21,217 bases of DNA from Clostridia bacterium (GTDB lineage Bacteria; Bacillota; Clostridia; Oscillospirales; CAG-272): contig JAFVRI010000226.1 in assembly GCA_017504335.1 (NCBI GenBank), positions 1 to 21,217 of the forward strand, read 5' to 3'. This document shows positions 6,595 through 14,441 of the stretch, piece after piece (the stretch's first letter is position 1; each line of letters begins with the position of its first letter). The notes below the pieces were generated by a model. That model was given only the letters and a program-made list of their open reading frames with translations. It had not been told where the DNA came from and did not search any database. The position numbers were made by a program, and so were the translations under genes.

Positions 6595-8397
6595 ATGAGT
6601 AACCGTTATGTTGGCGAGTATCCCGCCATTGGTATCCGTCCTACGATCGATGGAAGAAGAGGCGCGCTCAAGGTTCGTGAATCCTTGGAAGAGCAGACCA
6701 TGAACATGGCAAAGAGTGCGGCGGAGCTGTTTCGCCAAAATCTTCGTTATTCGGACGGAACCCCTGTTCGTGTGGTGATTGCTGACACCACCATCGGTAG
6801 AGTTGCCGAGACCGCGGCATGTGCCGAGAAGTTCAAAAGAGAGGGTGTTGCCATCACTCTGTCCGTAACCCCCTGTTGGTGCTACGGTTCGGAAACGATG
6901 GATATGGATCCCGATACCATTAAGGGTGTTTGGGGCTTTAACGGAACCGAGCGTCCCGGTGCCGTCTATCTTGCGGCAGTTCTGGCAGCTCATGCTCAGA
7001 AGGGACTTCCTGCCTTCGGTATTTACGGTCATGACGTGCAGAACTGTGACGAGACCGAAATTCCTGCAGACGTACAGGAGAAGCTGTTGCGCTTCGGAAG
7101 AGCCGCTGTTGCCGCTGCTACCATGCGCGGAAAGTCCTATTTGCAGATCGGTTCTCTTTGTATGGGAATTGCCGGTTCTCAGATCGATCCCAACTTCTTC
7201 GAGGATTATCTTGGTATGCGTGTGGAGTCGGTAGACGAGGTCGAGGTGATCCGTCGTATGGAAGAGGGCATTTACGACAAGGAAGAGTTCGAGCGTGCCA
7301 TGGCTTGGACCAAGGAATTTTGTCCCGAAGGATTTGAAAAGAATCCCGAGTGGATTCGTAAGTCTGACGAACAGAAGAAGAAGGACTGGGAGTTCACGGT
7401 CAAGTGCGCCATCATCGTTAAGGACCTGATGTGCGGAAACGACAAGCTTCCAGAGGGATGCGAGGAGGAAAAGGTTGGACACAATGCGATTGCCGCAGGC
7501 TTCCAGGGACAGAGACAGTGGACCGATTTCTATCCCAACGCAGACTTTACCGAGTCGATTCTCAATACCTCCTTTGACTGGAATGGTATCCGTGAGCCCT
7601 ATGTGCTGGCAACCGAGAACGATACCCTCAACGGAGCCTCCATGCTGCTGATGAAGCTGCTGACCAATCGCGCGCAGCTCTTTGCCGACGTGCGCACCTA
7701 TTGGTCGCCCGAGGCGCTGAAGAAGGCGGCAAATTATGAGCTGGAGGGCAAGGCAAAGGAGGCAGGCGGATTTATTCACCTGATTAACTCCGGTGCGGCT
7801 GCTCTGGACTACAACGGTAAGGCAACCGATGAAAACGGAAACGCAATCGTTAAGCCTTGGTTTGATATGACCGATGCGGACGCAAAGGCAATTCTTGGCG
7901 CATCTGATTGGTGTCCTGCCGATACCGGCTATTTCCGCGGAGGCGGATTCTCCTCCCACTTTGTAACCGAGGCGGAAATGCCCTGTACCATGCTTCGTAT
8001 CAACCTTGTAAAGGGTCTTGGACCCGTGGCACAGATCGCCGAGGGTTGGACAGTGAAGCTTCCCGAGGATGTAAACGATATTCTTTGGAAGAGAACCGAC
8101 TATACCTGGCCCTGCACTTGGTTTGCTCCCCGTTGCGACGGCAAGGAGGGAAGTGCTTTCAAGACCGCGTATGAGGTAATGAACAACTGGGGTGCTAACC
8201 ACGGTGCCATCAGCTACGGTCACATCGGTGCCGATCTGATCACCCTCTTCTCCATGCTGCGCATTCCCGTTTGTATGCACAACGTACCCGAAGAAAAGAT
8301 CTTCCGTCCCGCCGTATGGAATGCATTCGGTATGGATAAGGAAGGTCAGGATTACAGAGCTTGCGCAACCTACGGCGCGCTTTACAAGAAAAACTAA
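6595..8397 (+). CDS. fucI: L-fucose isomerase
   Basis: 600 residues, close to the family's usual 590-600. It interconverts L-fucose and L-fuculose in the cytoplasm with a divalent metal; family members also act on D-arabinose. The start has AAAGGAG 7 nt upstream. Metal and catalytic residues are E341 (ATENDTLNG), D365 (FADVRTYW) and H536 (NHGAISYGHIG), equivalent to E337, D361 and H528 of the E. coli enzyme. Other family stretches include GFQGQRQWTDFYPNADFTES (302-321) and FDWNGIREP (327-335). It is followed after 15 bp by an alpha-L-fucosidase gene, so one transcript would release and then isomerise fucose. Fuculokinase and fuculose-phosphate aldolase are not in this window. Confidence 0.97.
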   Translation: MSNRYVGEYPAIGIRPTIDGRRGALKVRESLEEQTMNMAKSAAELFRQNLRYSDGTPVRVVIADTTIGRVAETAACAEKFKREGVAITLSVTPCWCYGSETMDMDPDTIKGVWGFNGTERPGAVYLAAVLAAHAQKGLPAFGIYGHDVQNCDETEIPADVQEKLLRFGRAAVAAATMRGKSYLQIGSLCMGIAGSQIDPNFFEDYLGMRVESVDEVEVIRRMEEGIYDKEEFERAMAWTKEFCPEGFEKNPEWIRKSDEQKKKDWEFTVKCAIIVKDLMCGNDKLPEGCEEEKVGHNAIAAGFQGQRQWTDFYPNADFTESILNTSFDWNGIREPYVLATENDTLNGASMLLMKLLTNRAQLFADVRTYWSPEALKKAANYELEGKAKEAGGFIHLINSGAAALDYNGKATDENGNAIVKPWFDMTDADAKAILGASDWCPADTGYFRGGGFSSHFVTEAEMPCTMLRINLVKGLGPVAQIAEGWTVKLPEDVNDILWKRTDYTWPCTWFAPRCDGKEGSAFKTAYEVMNNWGANHGAISYGHIGADLITLFSMLRIPVCMHNVPEEKIFRPAVWNAFGMDKEGQDYRACATYGALYKKN

Positions 8398-8412
8398 CAG
8401 GAGACCGGAAAA

Positions 8413-9750
8413 ATGAGTACATATCCCCGTATAAAAACCATTGGAGAGACCGATTGGTTTGTTCATGACCGCTTTGGTATGTTCATTCACTTCGGACTCT
8501 ATGCACTTCCAGCAAGACATGAGTGGATCAAGGAGAGAGAAAAGATCTCCGAAGAGAAATATCAAAAATATTTCGACCACTTCAATCCCGATCTGATGGA
8601 TGCCCGTGATTGGGCGAGACAGGCAAAGGCGGCAGGAATGAAATACGCCGTACTGACCGCCAAGCATCACGAGGGTTTCTGTCTGTTTGATTCTCAATAC
8701 ACCGATTATAAATCCACCAACACCCCTTGCGGACGTGATCTGGTGCGTGAATTTGTGGATGCCTTCCGCGCAGAGGGCTTGAAGGTTGGCTTTTATTATT
8801 CACTGATCGACTGGCATCATCCCGATTTTCCCATTGACCGCAAGCATCCTCGCCGTCTGGATCCCGATGCCGAGGCGCAGGACAAGGGAAGAGATATGAA
8901 GAAGTACGCCGAGTACATGAGAAATCAAGTGACCGAGCTTCTGACCAACTACGGAAAGATCGACATTCTTTGGTTCGACTTCTCCTATCCCGCAGGTACG
9001 GGCGGCGGAGACGTGTTCGATTGGATGCAGTACGGTGGCGGAAAGGGGCCTGAGCAGTGGGAGGCAGACAAGATGCTTGCCCTGATCCGCAAGCTTCAGC
9101 CTCATATCATTCTGAATGACCGCCTGGGAATTCCTCAGGATCTGGTGACCCCCGAGCAATCCAACTACAATCTCTTTAAGATTCCCCAGGACGAGAACGG
9201 CAATTACGTTACCTGGGAGACCTGCCAGACCTTCTCGGGCTCTTGGGGATACTTCCGTGACGAGGAGTCCTGGAAGACCCCGAAGATGCTGATCGATATG
9301 CTGATCCGTTCGGTAGCAAGAGGCGGAAATCTGATTATGAACGTAGGTCCTACCTCCCGCGGCTATTTTGATTCCCGTGCCGAGGACGCACTGAAGGTAT
9401 ACGGCGATTGGATCAAGTATAACGGACGGTCGATCTACGGCTGTACCATGGCGGAGGATTCCTTTGAGGTTCCCCCCGGAGTGGAGCTGACGCAGAGCGA
9501 GGACGGAACCAGACTCTATATCCATCTTTTGGATTTCCCCTTCCACCGCTTGGTGGTGAAGGGACTTGAGGACAGAATCGATTATATGCAGCTTTTGTCC
9601 GACGGAAGCGAGATCTATCAGTATGAGACTCGCTATCCCCACGGTCCCGACGGCGCTCCCATGGACCCCCAGTTTACCATCTTCATGCCCGGATCGGTGT
9701 TCCATACCGTTGATCCCGTCATTGAGGTGTTCCTGAAACCGAAGAACTAA
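8413..9750 (+). CDS. Alpha-L-fucosidase, glycoside hydrolase family 29, cytoplasmic
   Basis: 445 residues. It removes terminal alpha-L-fucose from oligosaccharides with retention of configuration. The start has AGGAG 9 nt upstream, just behind fucI. Family landmarks in order: WFVHDRFGMFIHFGLYALPA (15-34), YAVLTAKHHEGFCLFDS (78-94), LKVGFYYSLIDWHHP (123-137), and IDILWFDFSYP (183-193) with D189 the expected nucleophile. WETCQTFSGSWGY (268-280) has E269, which could serve near the active site, and GGNLIMNVGPTSRG is present. A compact C-terminal beta domain follows from about 350. There is no signal peptide or membrane anchor, so it should act inside the cell on imported fucosylated oligosaccharides. 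The acid/base residue is variable in this family and cannot be fixed from sequence alone. Confidence 0.95.
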   Translation: MSTYPRIKTIGETDWFVHDRFGMFIHFGLYALPARHEWIKEREKISEEKYQKYFDHFNPDLMDARDWARQAKAAGMKYAVLTAKHHEGFCLFDSQYTDYKSTNTPCGRDLVREFVDAFRAEGLKVGFYYSLIDWHHPDFPIDRKHPRRLDPDAEAQDKGRDMKKYAEYMRNQVTELLTNYGKIDILWFDFSYPAGTGGGDVFDWMQYGGGKGPEQWEADKMLALIRKLQPHIILNDRLGIPQDLVTPEQSNYNLFKIPQDENGNYVTWETCQTFSGSWGYFRDEESWKTPKMLIDMLIRSVARGGNLIMNVGPTSRGYFDSRAEDALKVYGDWIKYNGRSIYGCTMAEDSFEVPPGVELTQSEDGTRLYIHLLDFPFHRLVVKGLEDRIDYMQLLSDGSEIYQYETRYPHGPDGAPMDPQFTIFMPGSVFHTVDPVIEVFLKPKN

Positions 9751-9755
9751 AAAAC

Positions 9756-9784
9756 AAGAGCCGTTGCTTCAAGCAACGGCTCTT
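9756..9784. terminator. Bidirectional hairpin terminator between fucosidase and permease genes
   Basis: Left arm AAGAGCCGTTGCTT (9756-9769), one central C, right arm AAGCAACGGCTCTT (9771-9784); in RNA the loop is about 5 nt. On the minus strand it is followed by TGTTTTTTAG, a good U-tract for the permease transcript. On the plus strand the tail TATGTTT is weaker. Confidence 0.85.
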
Positions 9785-9788
9785 ATGT

Positions 9789-10745
9789 TTATGCAAGGAT
9801 CATATCGAGAAGTACAAAGATCACGGGGATGGTGGCAATGGATGCCAGGTGGGAGACCAACGCCATGCCTGCGGCGGTGGAGGTATCCTTTCCGTAGGCG
9901 GCGGGAACTACGATGGTATTGAGCCCCAAGGGCATGGCAAGCGCGCAGACCGTGCAGACCACGTAAACCGCGGGGATCTCAAACCAAATGGAAAGCAGTG
10001 CGAAAATGCCCAGCGCTACCAGCGGATATACTAACAGGCGAAGGACGGTGACTACGTAAATGCTCTTTCTTTTCAAGGTGCCGGAGAGGCTGATGCTACC
10101 GAGGGTGATACCCGTCAGGAGCATGGCAATGGGAGACATACAGTCGCCCGATACGGTGATGACCTCCACGATCTTCTCGGGAAGGGTCAAGCCCGAGATA
10201 CCGATGATCATACCGATGATCATGCAGATAAACATGGGATTGATCAAGGGCTTCAGACGGGATTTCAAGGAGGTCTTTTCCTCGGGGGTATCCATCAAGA
10301 GTGCGGGAACTGCCCAAACGTAGATCAAGGTCCAGAGAGGAAGGGTAAAGATGATGTAATCGGTAAAGAATAAAGGAAAGATTGCCAGTACAATGGCATT
10401 GCCCATGAAGCCGAAGTTACCAAAGCCCAATCCGTAGGTGTAGATCTTCTGAGTAAAGCGATCCTTGGCACAGAGCTTGCAGATCGGAATGGTAATGAAA
10501 ATGATTGCGATCTCCAATACAAGGCTGAACAGAAGGATCTTCCATGCGGAGGAGAGGGTAGACACCGTAAAATTCTTGATAAAGGTTCCCATGACAAGAC
10601 AGGGAATGAAGATCATATTTTCCAGCTTGGAGAGGATGGTTGCCGCTTCCTTCGGCAGCTTTTTGATCTTCGCCAGAATAAAGCCAAGCACGATGAAAGC
10701 AAACAGAAAAATCATTTGATTGATGGTTGGTGAAAGAATATCCAT
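9789..10745 (-). CDS. AEC (auxin efflux carrier) family permease
   Basis: 318 residues, very hydrophobic, with about ten predicted membrane segments in two groups of five. The first group falls at roughly 9-27, 43-60, 67-90, 105-123 and 131-150. A cytoplasmic loop rich in Lys/Glu (151-167) follows, then five segments at 168-188, 195-220, 228-250, 255-280 and 292-316. GLGFGNFGFMGNAI (105-118) matches the conserved helix-break of the family, and the C-terminal half has AMPLGLNTIVVPAAYGKD (270-287). Bacterial members move monocarboxylates such as malate, lactate or malonate, or are uncharacterised. AGGA precedes the ATG. It is divergent from a GH39-like gene with separate strong promoters, so export of a fermentation acid or import of a substrate are both possible. 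Confidence 0.9.
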   Translation of the reverse strand: MDILSPTINQMIFLFAFIVLGFILAKIKKLPKEAATILSKLENMIFIPCLVMGTFIKNFTVSTLSSAWKILLFSLVLEIAIIFITIPICKLCAKDRFTQKIYTYGLGFGNFGFMGNAIVLAIFPLFFTDYIIFTLPLWTLIYVWAVPALLMDTPEEKTSLKSRLKPLINPMFICMIIGMIIGISGLTLPEKIVEVITVSGDCMSPIAMLLTGITLGSISLSGTLKRKSIYVVTVLRLLVYPLVALGIFALLSIWFEIPAVYVVCTVCALAMPLGLNTIVVPAAYGKDTSTAAGMALVSHLASIATIPVIFVLLDMILA

Positions 10746-10779
10746 ATTCGTTTCCTTTTTTTATTTTATTTCGTGTAAT

Positions 10780-10808
10780 ATCATACCACATTCCTTCCTT
10801 TTTTTCAA
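10780..10808 (-). promoter_or_regulatory. Promoter of the AEC permease gene
   Basis: On the minus strand TTGAAA (10808-10803) and TATGAT (10785-10780) are spaced 17 bp apart, with TG just before the -10. The start would fall about 30 nt before the ATG. Confidence 0.7.
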
Positions 10809-10826
10809 GGTTTTTGGTCGAAAATC

Positions 10827-10855
10827 TTGACAAAAAGAAATACGTCGTCTATAAT
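10827..10855 (+). promoter_or_regulatory. Consensus sigma-A promoter of the GH39-like gene
   Basis: TTGACA (10827-10832), a 17-bp spacer and TATAAT (10850-10855) match the consensus exactly. The -10 lies 30 bp before the ATG. This suggests strong constitutive expression unless repressed; no clear operator was seen nearby. Confidence 0.92.
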
Positions 10856-10885
10856 GAGAAGGAAGAAACGAAAGGAGCAATTTCC

Positions 10886-12217
10886 ATGGATCATATTCTG
10901 ATTGATTTCGAAAAAACGGTGGGGATGGTGAAGCCCATGCATGCCGTCAACAACGTGCAAAGCTTGCCTTATGACTTTTACGGAGGCCTTGATCGTATGT
11001 CGGAGGCATATATTCCGTATGCCCGTCTGCATGATACGGGTGGACCTTACGGTGGAGGCTGTTACGTAGACATTGCCAACGTATTCCCGAATTTTGATGC
11101 CGACGAGACCGATCCCGCATCCTATGACTTCGCCTTCACCGACGTGCTTCTTTCGGGAATGGCGGAAAAGGGAATTAAGCCCTTTTATCGACTGGGGGCA
11201 ACTATTGAAAATTACCATAAAATCAAAGCATATAATATCTATCCGCCCAAGGATTTCGAGAAGTGGGCAAGGATCTGCGAGCATATCATCCTGCACTACA
11301 ATGAGGGATGGGCAAACGGATTTCATATGGATCTGGATTACTGGGAGATCTGGAACGAGCCCGACAACGAGCCGGAGATCGCGGACAACCCTTGCTGGAA
11401 GGGAACCAAGGAGCAGTTCTTTGAGCTGTACGATGTTACCTCCAAGCATCTGAAAAAGAAATTTCCTCATCTGAAGATCGGCGGATACGCGTCCTGCGGC
11501 TTTTATGCCTTGACCAATACCTTTATAAAGGCCGCGAATTCCTCTCCGAGAAAGGAATATTTTTTGGAATTTTTTGAGGAATTTTTGGCGTATGCCAAGG
11601 AACACGGAAGTGTCATGGACTTCTTCTCGTGGCATAGCTATGCCGATGTAAAACGGAATGTGATCTATGCCAACTATGCCAAGGAGCGTCTTTCTGCCTA
11701 CGGATTTGGCGACTGTGAGGTGTTCTTGAACGAGTGGAATCCCTCGAAGGGGACTCGCGGTAATAAGCGAGGAGATCCCGCTGACGTACTTGCTATGATG
11801 ATTGCCCTACACGGTACTCCTACCGATATGTGCATGTACTATGACGCGGCAGAGCGCTCGGGATATTGCGGAATTTTTAATCCCTACACTCATGGTGTGA
11901 CGGGAACCTATTATGCATTCTATTATTTCGGTCAGCTGTATCACTTGGGAGAGAAATGCCTTAGCGAGGCGGATGGCGAGGACCTTTACGTGATGGCGGC
12001 AAAAGGAGAGGGAAAGCGAGCCTTTGTGTTGGTCAATGACAAAGACGAGGAAAGGGAAGTTTTTCTTTCGGTCAAGGGGGCGGATCTCCAGACCGGGACT
12101 GTCAAGGCAACCGATCTTGGAAAGGAATGCTACGAAACGAAGGCCCTGACCGAAAGGGTTGTTCTTCCTCCCTATGGGATTCGCTACGTGGAATTTGAGC
12201 AATCATTAAATAAATAG
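10886..12217 (+). CDS. GH39-like glycoside hydrolase (beta-xylosidase / alpha-L-arabinosidase-type clan A fold)
   Basis: 443 residues. The ATG at 10886 follows AAAGGAG by 8 nt; the open frame extends upstream through the promoter and is not coding there. A TIM-barrel glycosidase fold fills about 20-350, then a small beta domain (about 365-440). The acid/base is probably E158 (WEIWNEPDNEPE) and the nucleophile E283 (CEVFLNEWNP), the two glutamates expected in GH39 and other clan A enzymes. RLHDTGGPYGGGCYVDIANV (47-66) fits the GH39 N-terminal strand. GH39 members include beta-xylosidases, alpha-L-iduronidases and arabinosidase-like enzymes; the substrate here is not known. There is no signal peptide. 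It appears to be transcribed alone from a consensus promoter, and a hairpin repeat begins 4 bp after its stop. Confidence 0.88.
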   Translation: MDHILIDFEKTVGMVKPMHAVNNVQSLPYDFYGGLDRMSEAYIPYARLHDTGGPYGGGCYVDIANVFPNFDADETDPASYDFAFTDVLLSGMAEKGIKPFYRLGATIENYHKIKAYNIYPPKDFEKWARICEHIILHYNEGWANGFHMDLDYWEIWNEPDNEPEIADNPCWKGTKEQFFELYDVTSKHLKKKFPHLKIGGYASCGFYALTNTFIKAANSSPRKEYFLEFFEEFLAYAKEHGSVMDFFSWHSYADVKRNVIYANYAKERLSAYGFGDCEVFLNEWNPSKGTRGNKRGDPADVLAMMIALHGTPTDMCMYYDAAERSGYCGIFNPYTHGVTGTYYAFYYFGQLYHLGEKCLSEADGEDLYVMAAKGEGKRAFVLVNDKDEEREVFLSVKGADLQTGTVKATDLGKECYETKALTERVVLPPYGIRYVEFEQSLNK

Positions 12218-12220
12218 ACA

Positions 12221-12315
12221 CGGCGGGAGCAAGTCCCCGCCCTACAAAAGAAGGGAACGCGATCGTTCGTACGAAAAAATCCCATATTACGTAGGGCGGG
12301 GGCTTGCTTCCGCCG
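12221..12315. repeat. 95-bp hairpin repeat (REP/MITE-like) after the GH39-like gene
   Basis: Left arm 12221-12245 (begins CGGCGGGAGCAAG, ends CCCTAC) and right arm 12291-12315 (begins GTAGGGCGG, ends TTCCGCCG) are inverted copies over 25 bp with two differences. Both differences still form G-U pairs in plus-strand RNA. The 45-bp centre contains CGATCG and TCGTACGA palindromes. The GC-rich arms stand out from the A/T-rich surroundings. It may be a mobile or dispersed intergenic repeat and may also stop transcription of the upstream gene. Only one copy is present in the window. Confidence 0.8.
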
Positions 12316-12352
12316 AAAAGGACCTGTTTTTACGCAAAATTATTCAAAAAAC

Positions 12353-12381
12353 TTGCAAAGTATCTAAATCTATGATACAAT
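12353..12381 (+). promoter_or_regulatory. Promoter of the GH127-like operon
   Basis: TTGCAA (12353-12358), 17-bp spacer, TACAAT (12376-12381), with TG before the -10. The start would fall about 100 nt before the first gene. Confidence 0.65.
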
Positions 12382-12422
12382 AAACATGTAAAAAAATGCA
12401 ACAAAAAAGTAAAAAAAGAGAA

Positions 12423-12451
12423 TAGAAAAGCAAGGGAAATTTTGATATAAT
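12423..12451 (+). promoter_or_regulatory. Possible second promoter of the GH127-like operon
   Basis: TGATATAAT (12443-12451) is an extended -10, with a weak TAGAAA -35 at 12423-12428. The same 11-mer TGATATAATTA occurs at the transaldolase promoter. It may be the real start or only A/T-rich sequence. Confidence 0.4.
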
Positions 12452-12485
12452 TAAATCATCAAAAATTATAAAAAGGAGATTGGTT

Positions 12486-14441
12486 ATGACCGAACGAATG
12501 AAGGAACGTGTCTTTCGCGGTGGCGAAAACGGACAGCGAGACAAAATGGCTGTAGCGGCTAAGCTCGACTATGAGTTTGCACCGAGCAGCTATTTTGGCA
12601 AGGATACCATTTTTGTCAAGAGAATTCAGCTCTTTGACACTTGGCTTTGGAAAAAGTTTGTTGCGCAGTTCCGTATTTACGGTGTGGATGATAAAAAAGC
12701 CGAGCGCTATCATAACGGCTGGAGAAGCGAATATTGGGGTAAGATGATGCGCGGGGCCGCTCTCGTTTGCGCCTACTCCCAAGACGACGATCTCTATGAG
12801 ATCCTGACTGCTTCGGTGAAGGATCTGCTGACTACCCAGGACGAAAAGGGCAGAATTACCACCTACAGCCTGGAATATGAATTCAACGGATTGGATCTGT
12901 GGGGCAGAAAGTACGTTCTGCTCGGTCTGCAGTATTATCTGGAGATCTGCCGTGATGAGGCACTTGCTGAGCAGATCGTTGAGGCGATGAAGAAGCACGC
13001 CGACTACATCATGCAGTTTATCGGACCCGAGTCCGAGGGCAAGACCCCCGTGACGAAGGCAACCGCAAACTGGGGCGGTCTGAACTCCTCTTCTATTTTG
13101 GAGCCCTACGTTCGTCTTTACAATATTACGGGTGAGAGTAAGTATCTGGACTATGCCGAGTACATCGTATCCGAGGGCGCGTGCAGAAATGAGAATATCT
13201 TCGATACCGCTTATGCCGATGAGAAGGCTCCTTTCGAGTATGCGCAGGTAAAAGCATACGAAATGATGTCCTGCTTTGAGGGTCTGATGGAATACTACCG
13301 TGTGACGGGTATTGAAAAATACCGTGATGCCGCTATCCGTTTCGGCTACAAGGTGCTGGAGACCGACGTAACCGTGATTGGCTGCTGCGGATGTACCCAC
13401 GAGCTGTTTGACAACTCCGCCAAGATGCAAACAAAGCCTGCGGACTATTCTCAGGCAATGGGCATTATGCAGGAGACCTGCGTCACCGTTACCTGGATGA
13501 AGACCTGTCATCAGCTTCTTCGCCTGACGGGAGACCGTGCCTTTGCCGATGCCATCGAGCAATCCTTCGTTAACGCGTATCTTGGCGCATTCAATACCCA
13601 TCAGGTGGTTCCGCCCGAGATCAATCACGAGCGTATGGACGGAGAAGAGAAGAACTGGGTTCCCAGCTTTACTCTCATGCCCTTCGACAGCTATAGCCCT
13701 CTGACCGCAGATATCCGCGGCAGAAAGATCGGCGGACAGAAGTTCTTTGATGATCATACCTTCTACGGCTGCTGCGCTTGTATCGGTTCTGCGGGAATGG
13801 GAATCATGGGACGCATTTCCGTGATGGAAAACGAAAAGGGACTTTGCTTCCAGTATTACATTGGCGGTAAGGTTCATGTGACCACTACCAAGGGTGCCGA
13901 GGCTGTCCTTCGTGTGGATACCAACTACCCTTATTCCACGGACGTTAAGGTCACGGTTGAAAAATGGGATCCTTCCATTGGCGCCCTTTCCTTCCGTATC
14001 CCCGAATGGAGTGAGCGGACGGTTGCGAAGATCTGCGGCGAGGAGCTTTCGGTTCAGGGTCACTACATGACCGTGAAGCGTGAATTTTCCGAGGGTGACG
14101 TGATCGAGGTTCACTTTGATGACCGTATGCGTCGCATTCTGCCTCCCTATGCGGATGGCCCCGATGCGGAGAAGTATGCGGCATACGCCATCGGCCCCGT
14201 ACTGCTTGCCAAGGATGCAAGACTGGGTGACTACCTCCACGACAGTGTTTCTCCCGCATTTGACGCGGACGGATACGTGCCCTACGAGAAGAACGAGGGA
14301 CTCTTCATGGAGATCCCCGATGCCCGCATGTTCATCAATCTGAAGCGTGCGGACGGCGAGGTGGTTCGTCTGATCGATTACTCCTCCGCAGGAAAGACCT
14401 ATACAAAGGAATCCGAGTGTGCCGCATGGCTGGAGAGATAA
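12486..14441 (+). CDS. GH127-like (DUF1680) glycoside hydrolase, putative beta-L-arabinofuranosidase
   Basis: 651 residues, cytoplasmic (no signal peptide). AAAAGGAG lies 7 nt before ATG 12486; the in-frame TTG at 12480 overlaps that spacer. An (alpha/alpha)6 barrel spans about 40-435, followed by beta domains to the end. By comparison with the zinc-cysteine enzyme HypBA1, metal/catalytic residues are E330 and C332 (QETCVTVTW) and C429-C430 (YGCCACIG); E306 (GCTHELFD) is the best candidate for the acid/base. The family hydrolyses beta-L-arabinofuranosyl linkages. Unlike most members the cysteines are not followed by Pro-Pro-Asn; the sequence reads CCACIGSAG. The activity assignment is therefore tentative. 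First gene of a three-gene operon. Confidence 0.88.
   Translation: MTERMKERVFRGGENGQRDKMAVAAKLDYEFAPSSYFGKDTIFVKRIQLFDTWLWKKFVAQFRIYGVDDKKAERYHNGWRSEYWGKMMRGAALVCAYSQDDDLYEILTASVKDLLTTQDEKGRITTYSLEYEFNGLDLWGRKYVLLGLQYYLEICRDEALAEQIVEAMKKHADYIMQFIGPESEGKTPVTKATANWGGLNSSSILEPYVRLYNITGESKYLDYAEYIVSEGACRNENIFDTAYADEKAPFEYAQVKAYEMMSCFEGLMEYYRVTGIEKYRDAAIRFGYKVLETDVTVIGCCGCTHELFDNSAKMQTKPADYSQAMGIMQETCVTVTWMKTCHQLLRLTGDRAFADAIEQSFVNAYLGAFNTHQVVPPEINHERMDGEEKNWVPSFTLMPFDSYSPLTADIRGRKIGGQKFFDDHTFYGCCACIGSAGMGIMGRISVMENEKGLCFQYYIGGKVHVTTTKGAEAVLRVDTNYPYSTDVKVTVEKWDPSIGALSFRIPEWSERTVAKICGEELSVQGHYMTVKREFSEGDVIEVHFDDRMRRILPPYADGPDAEKYAAYAIGPVLLAKDARLGDYLHDSVSPAFDADGYVPYEKNEGLFMEIPDARMFINLKRADGEVVRLIDYSSAGKTYTKESECAAWLER

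Noticed and set aside
6472..8697. Long minus-strand open frame opposite fucI
   Set aside because: fucI is certain from catalytic residues. The antisense product has no family features and would cover the divergent promoter region.
10727..10885. Upstream extension of the GH39-like protein
   Set aside because: The extension would cover the consensus promoter; the AAAGGAG and ATG at 10886 fix the start.
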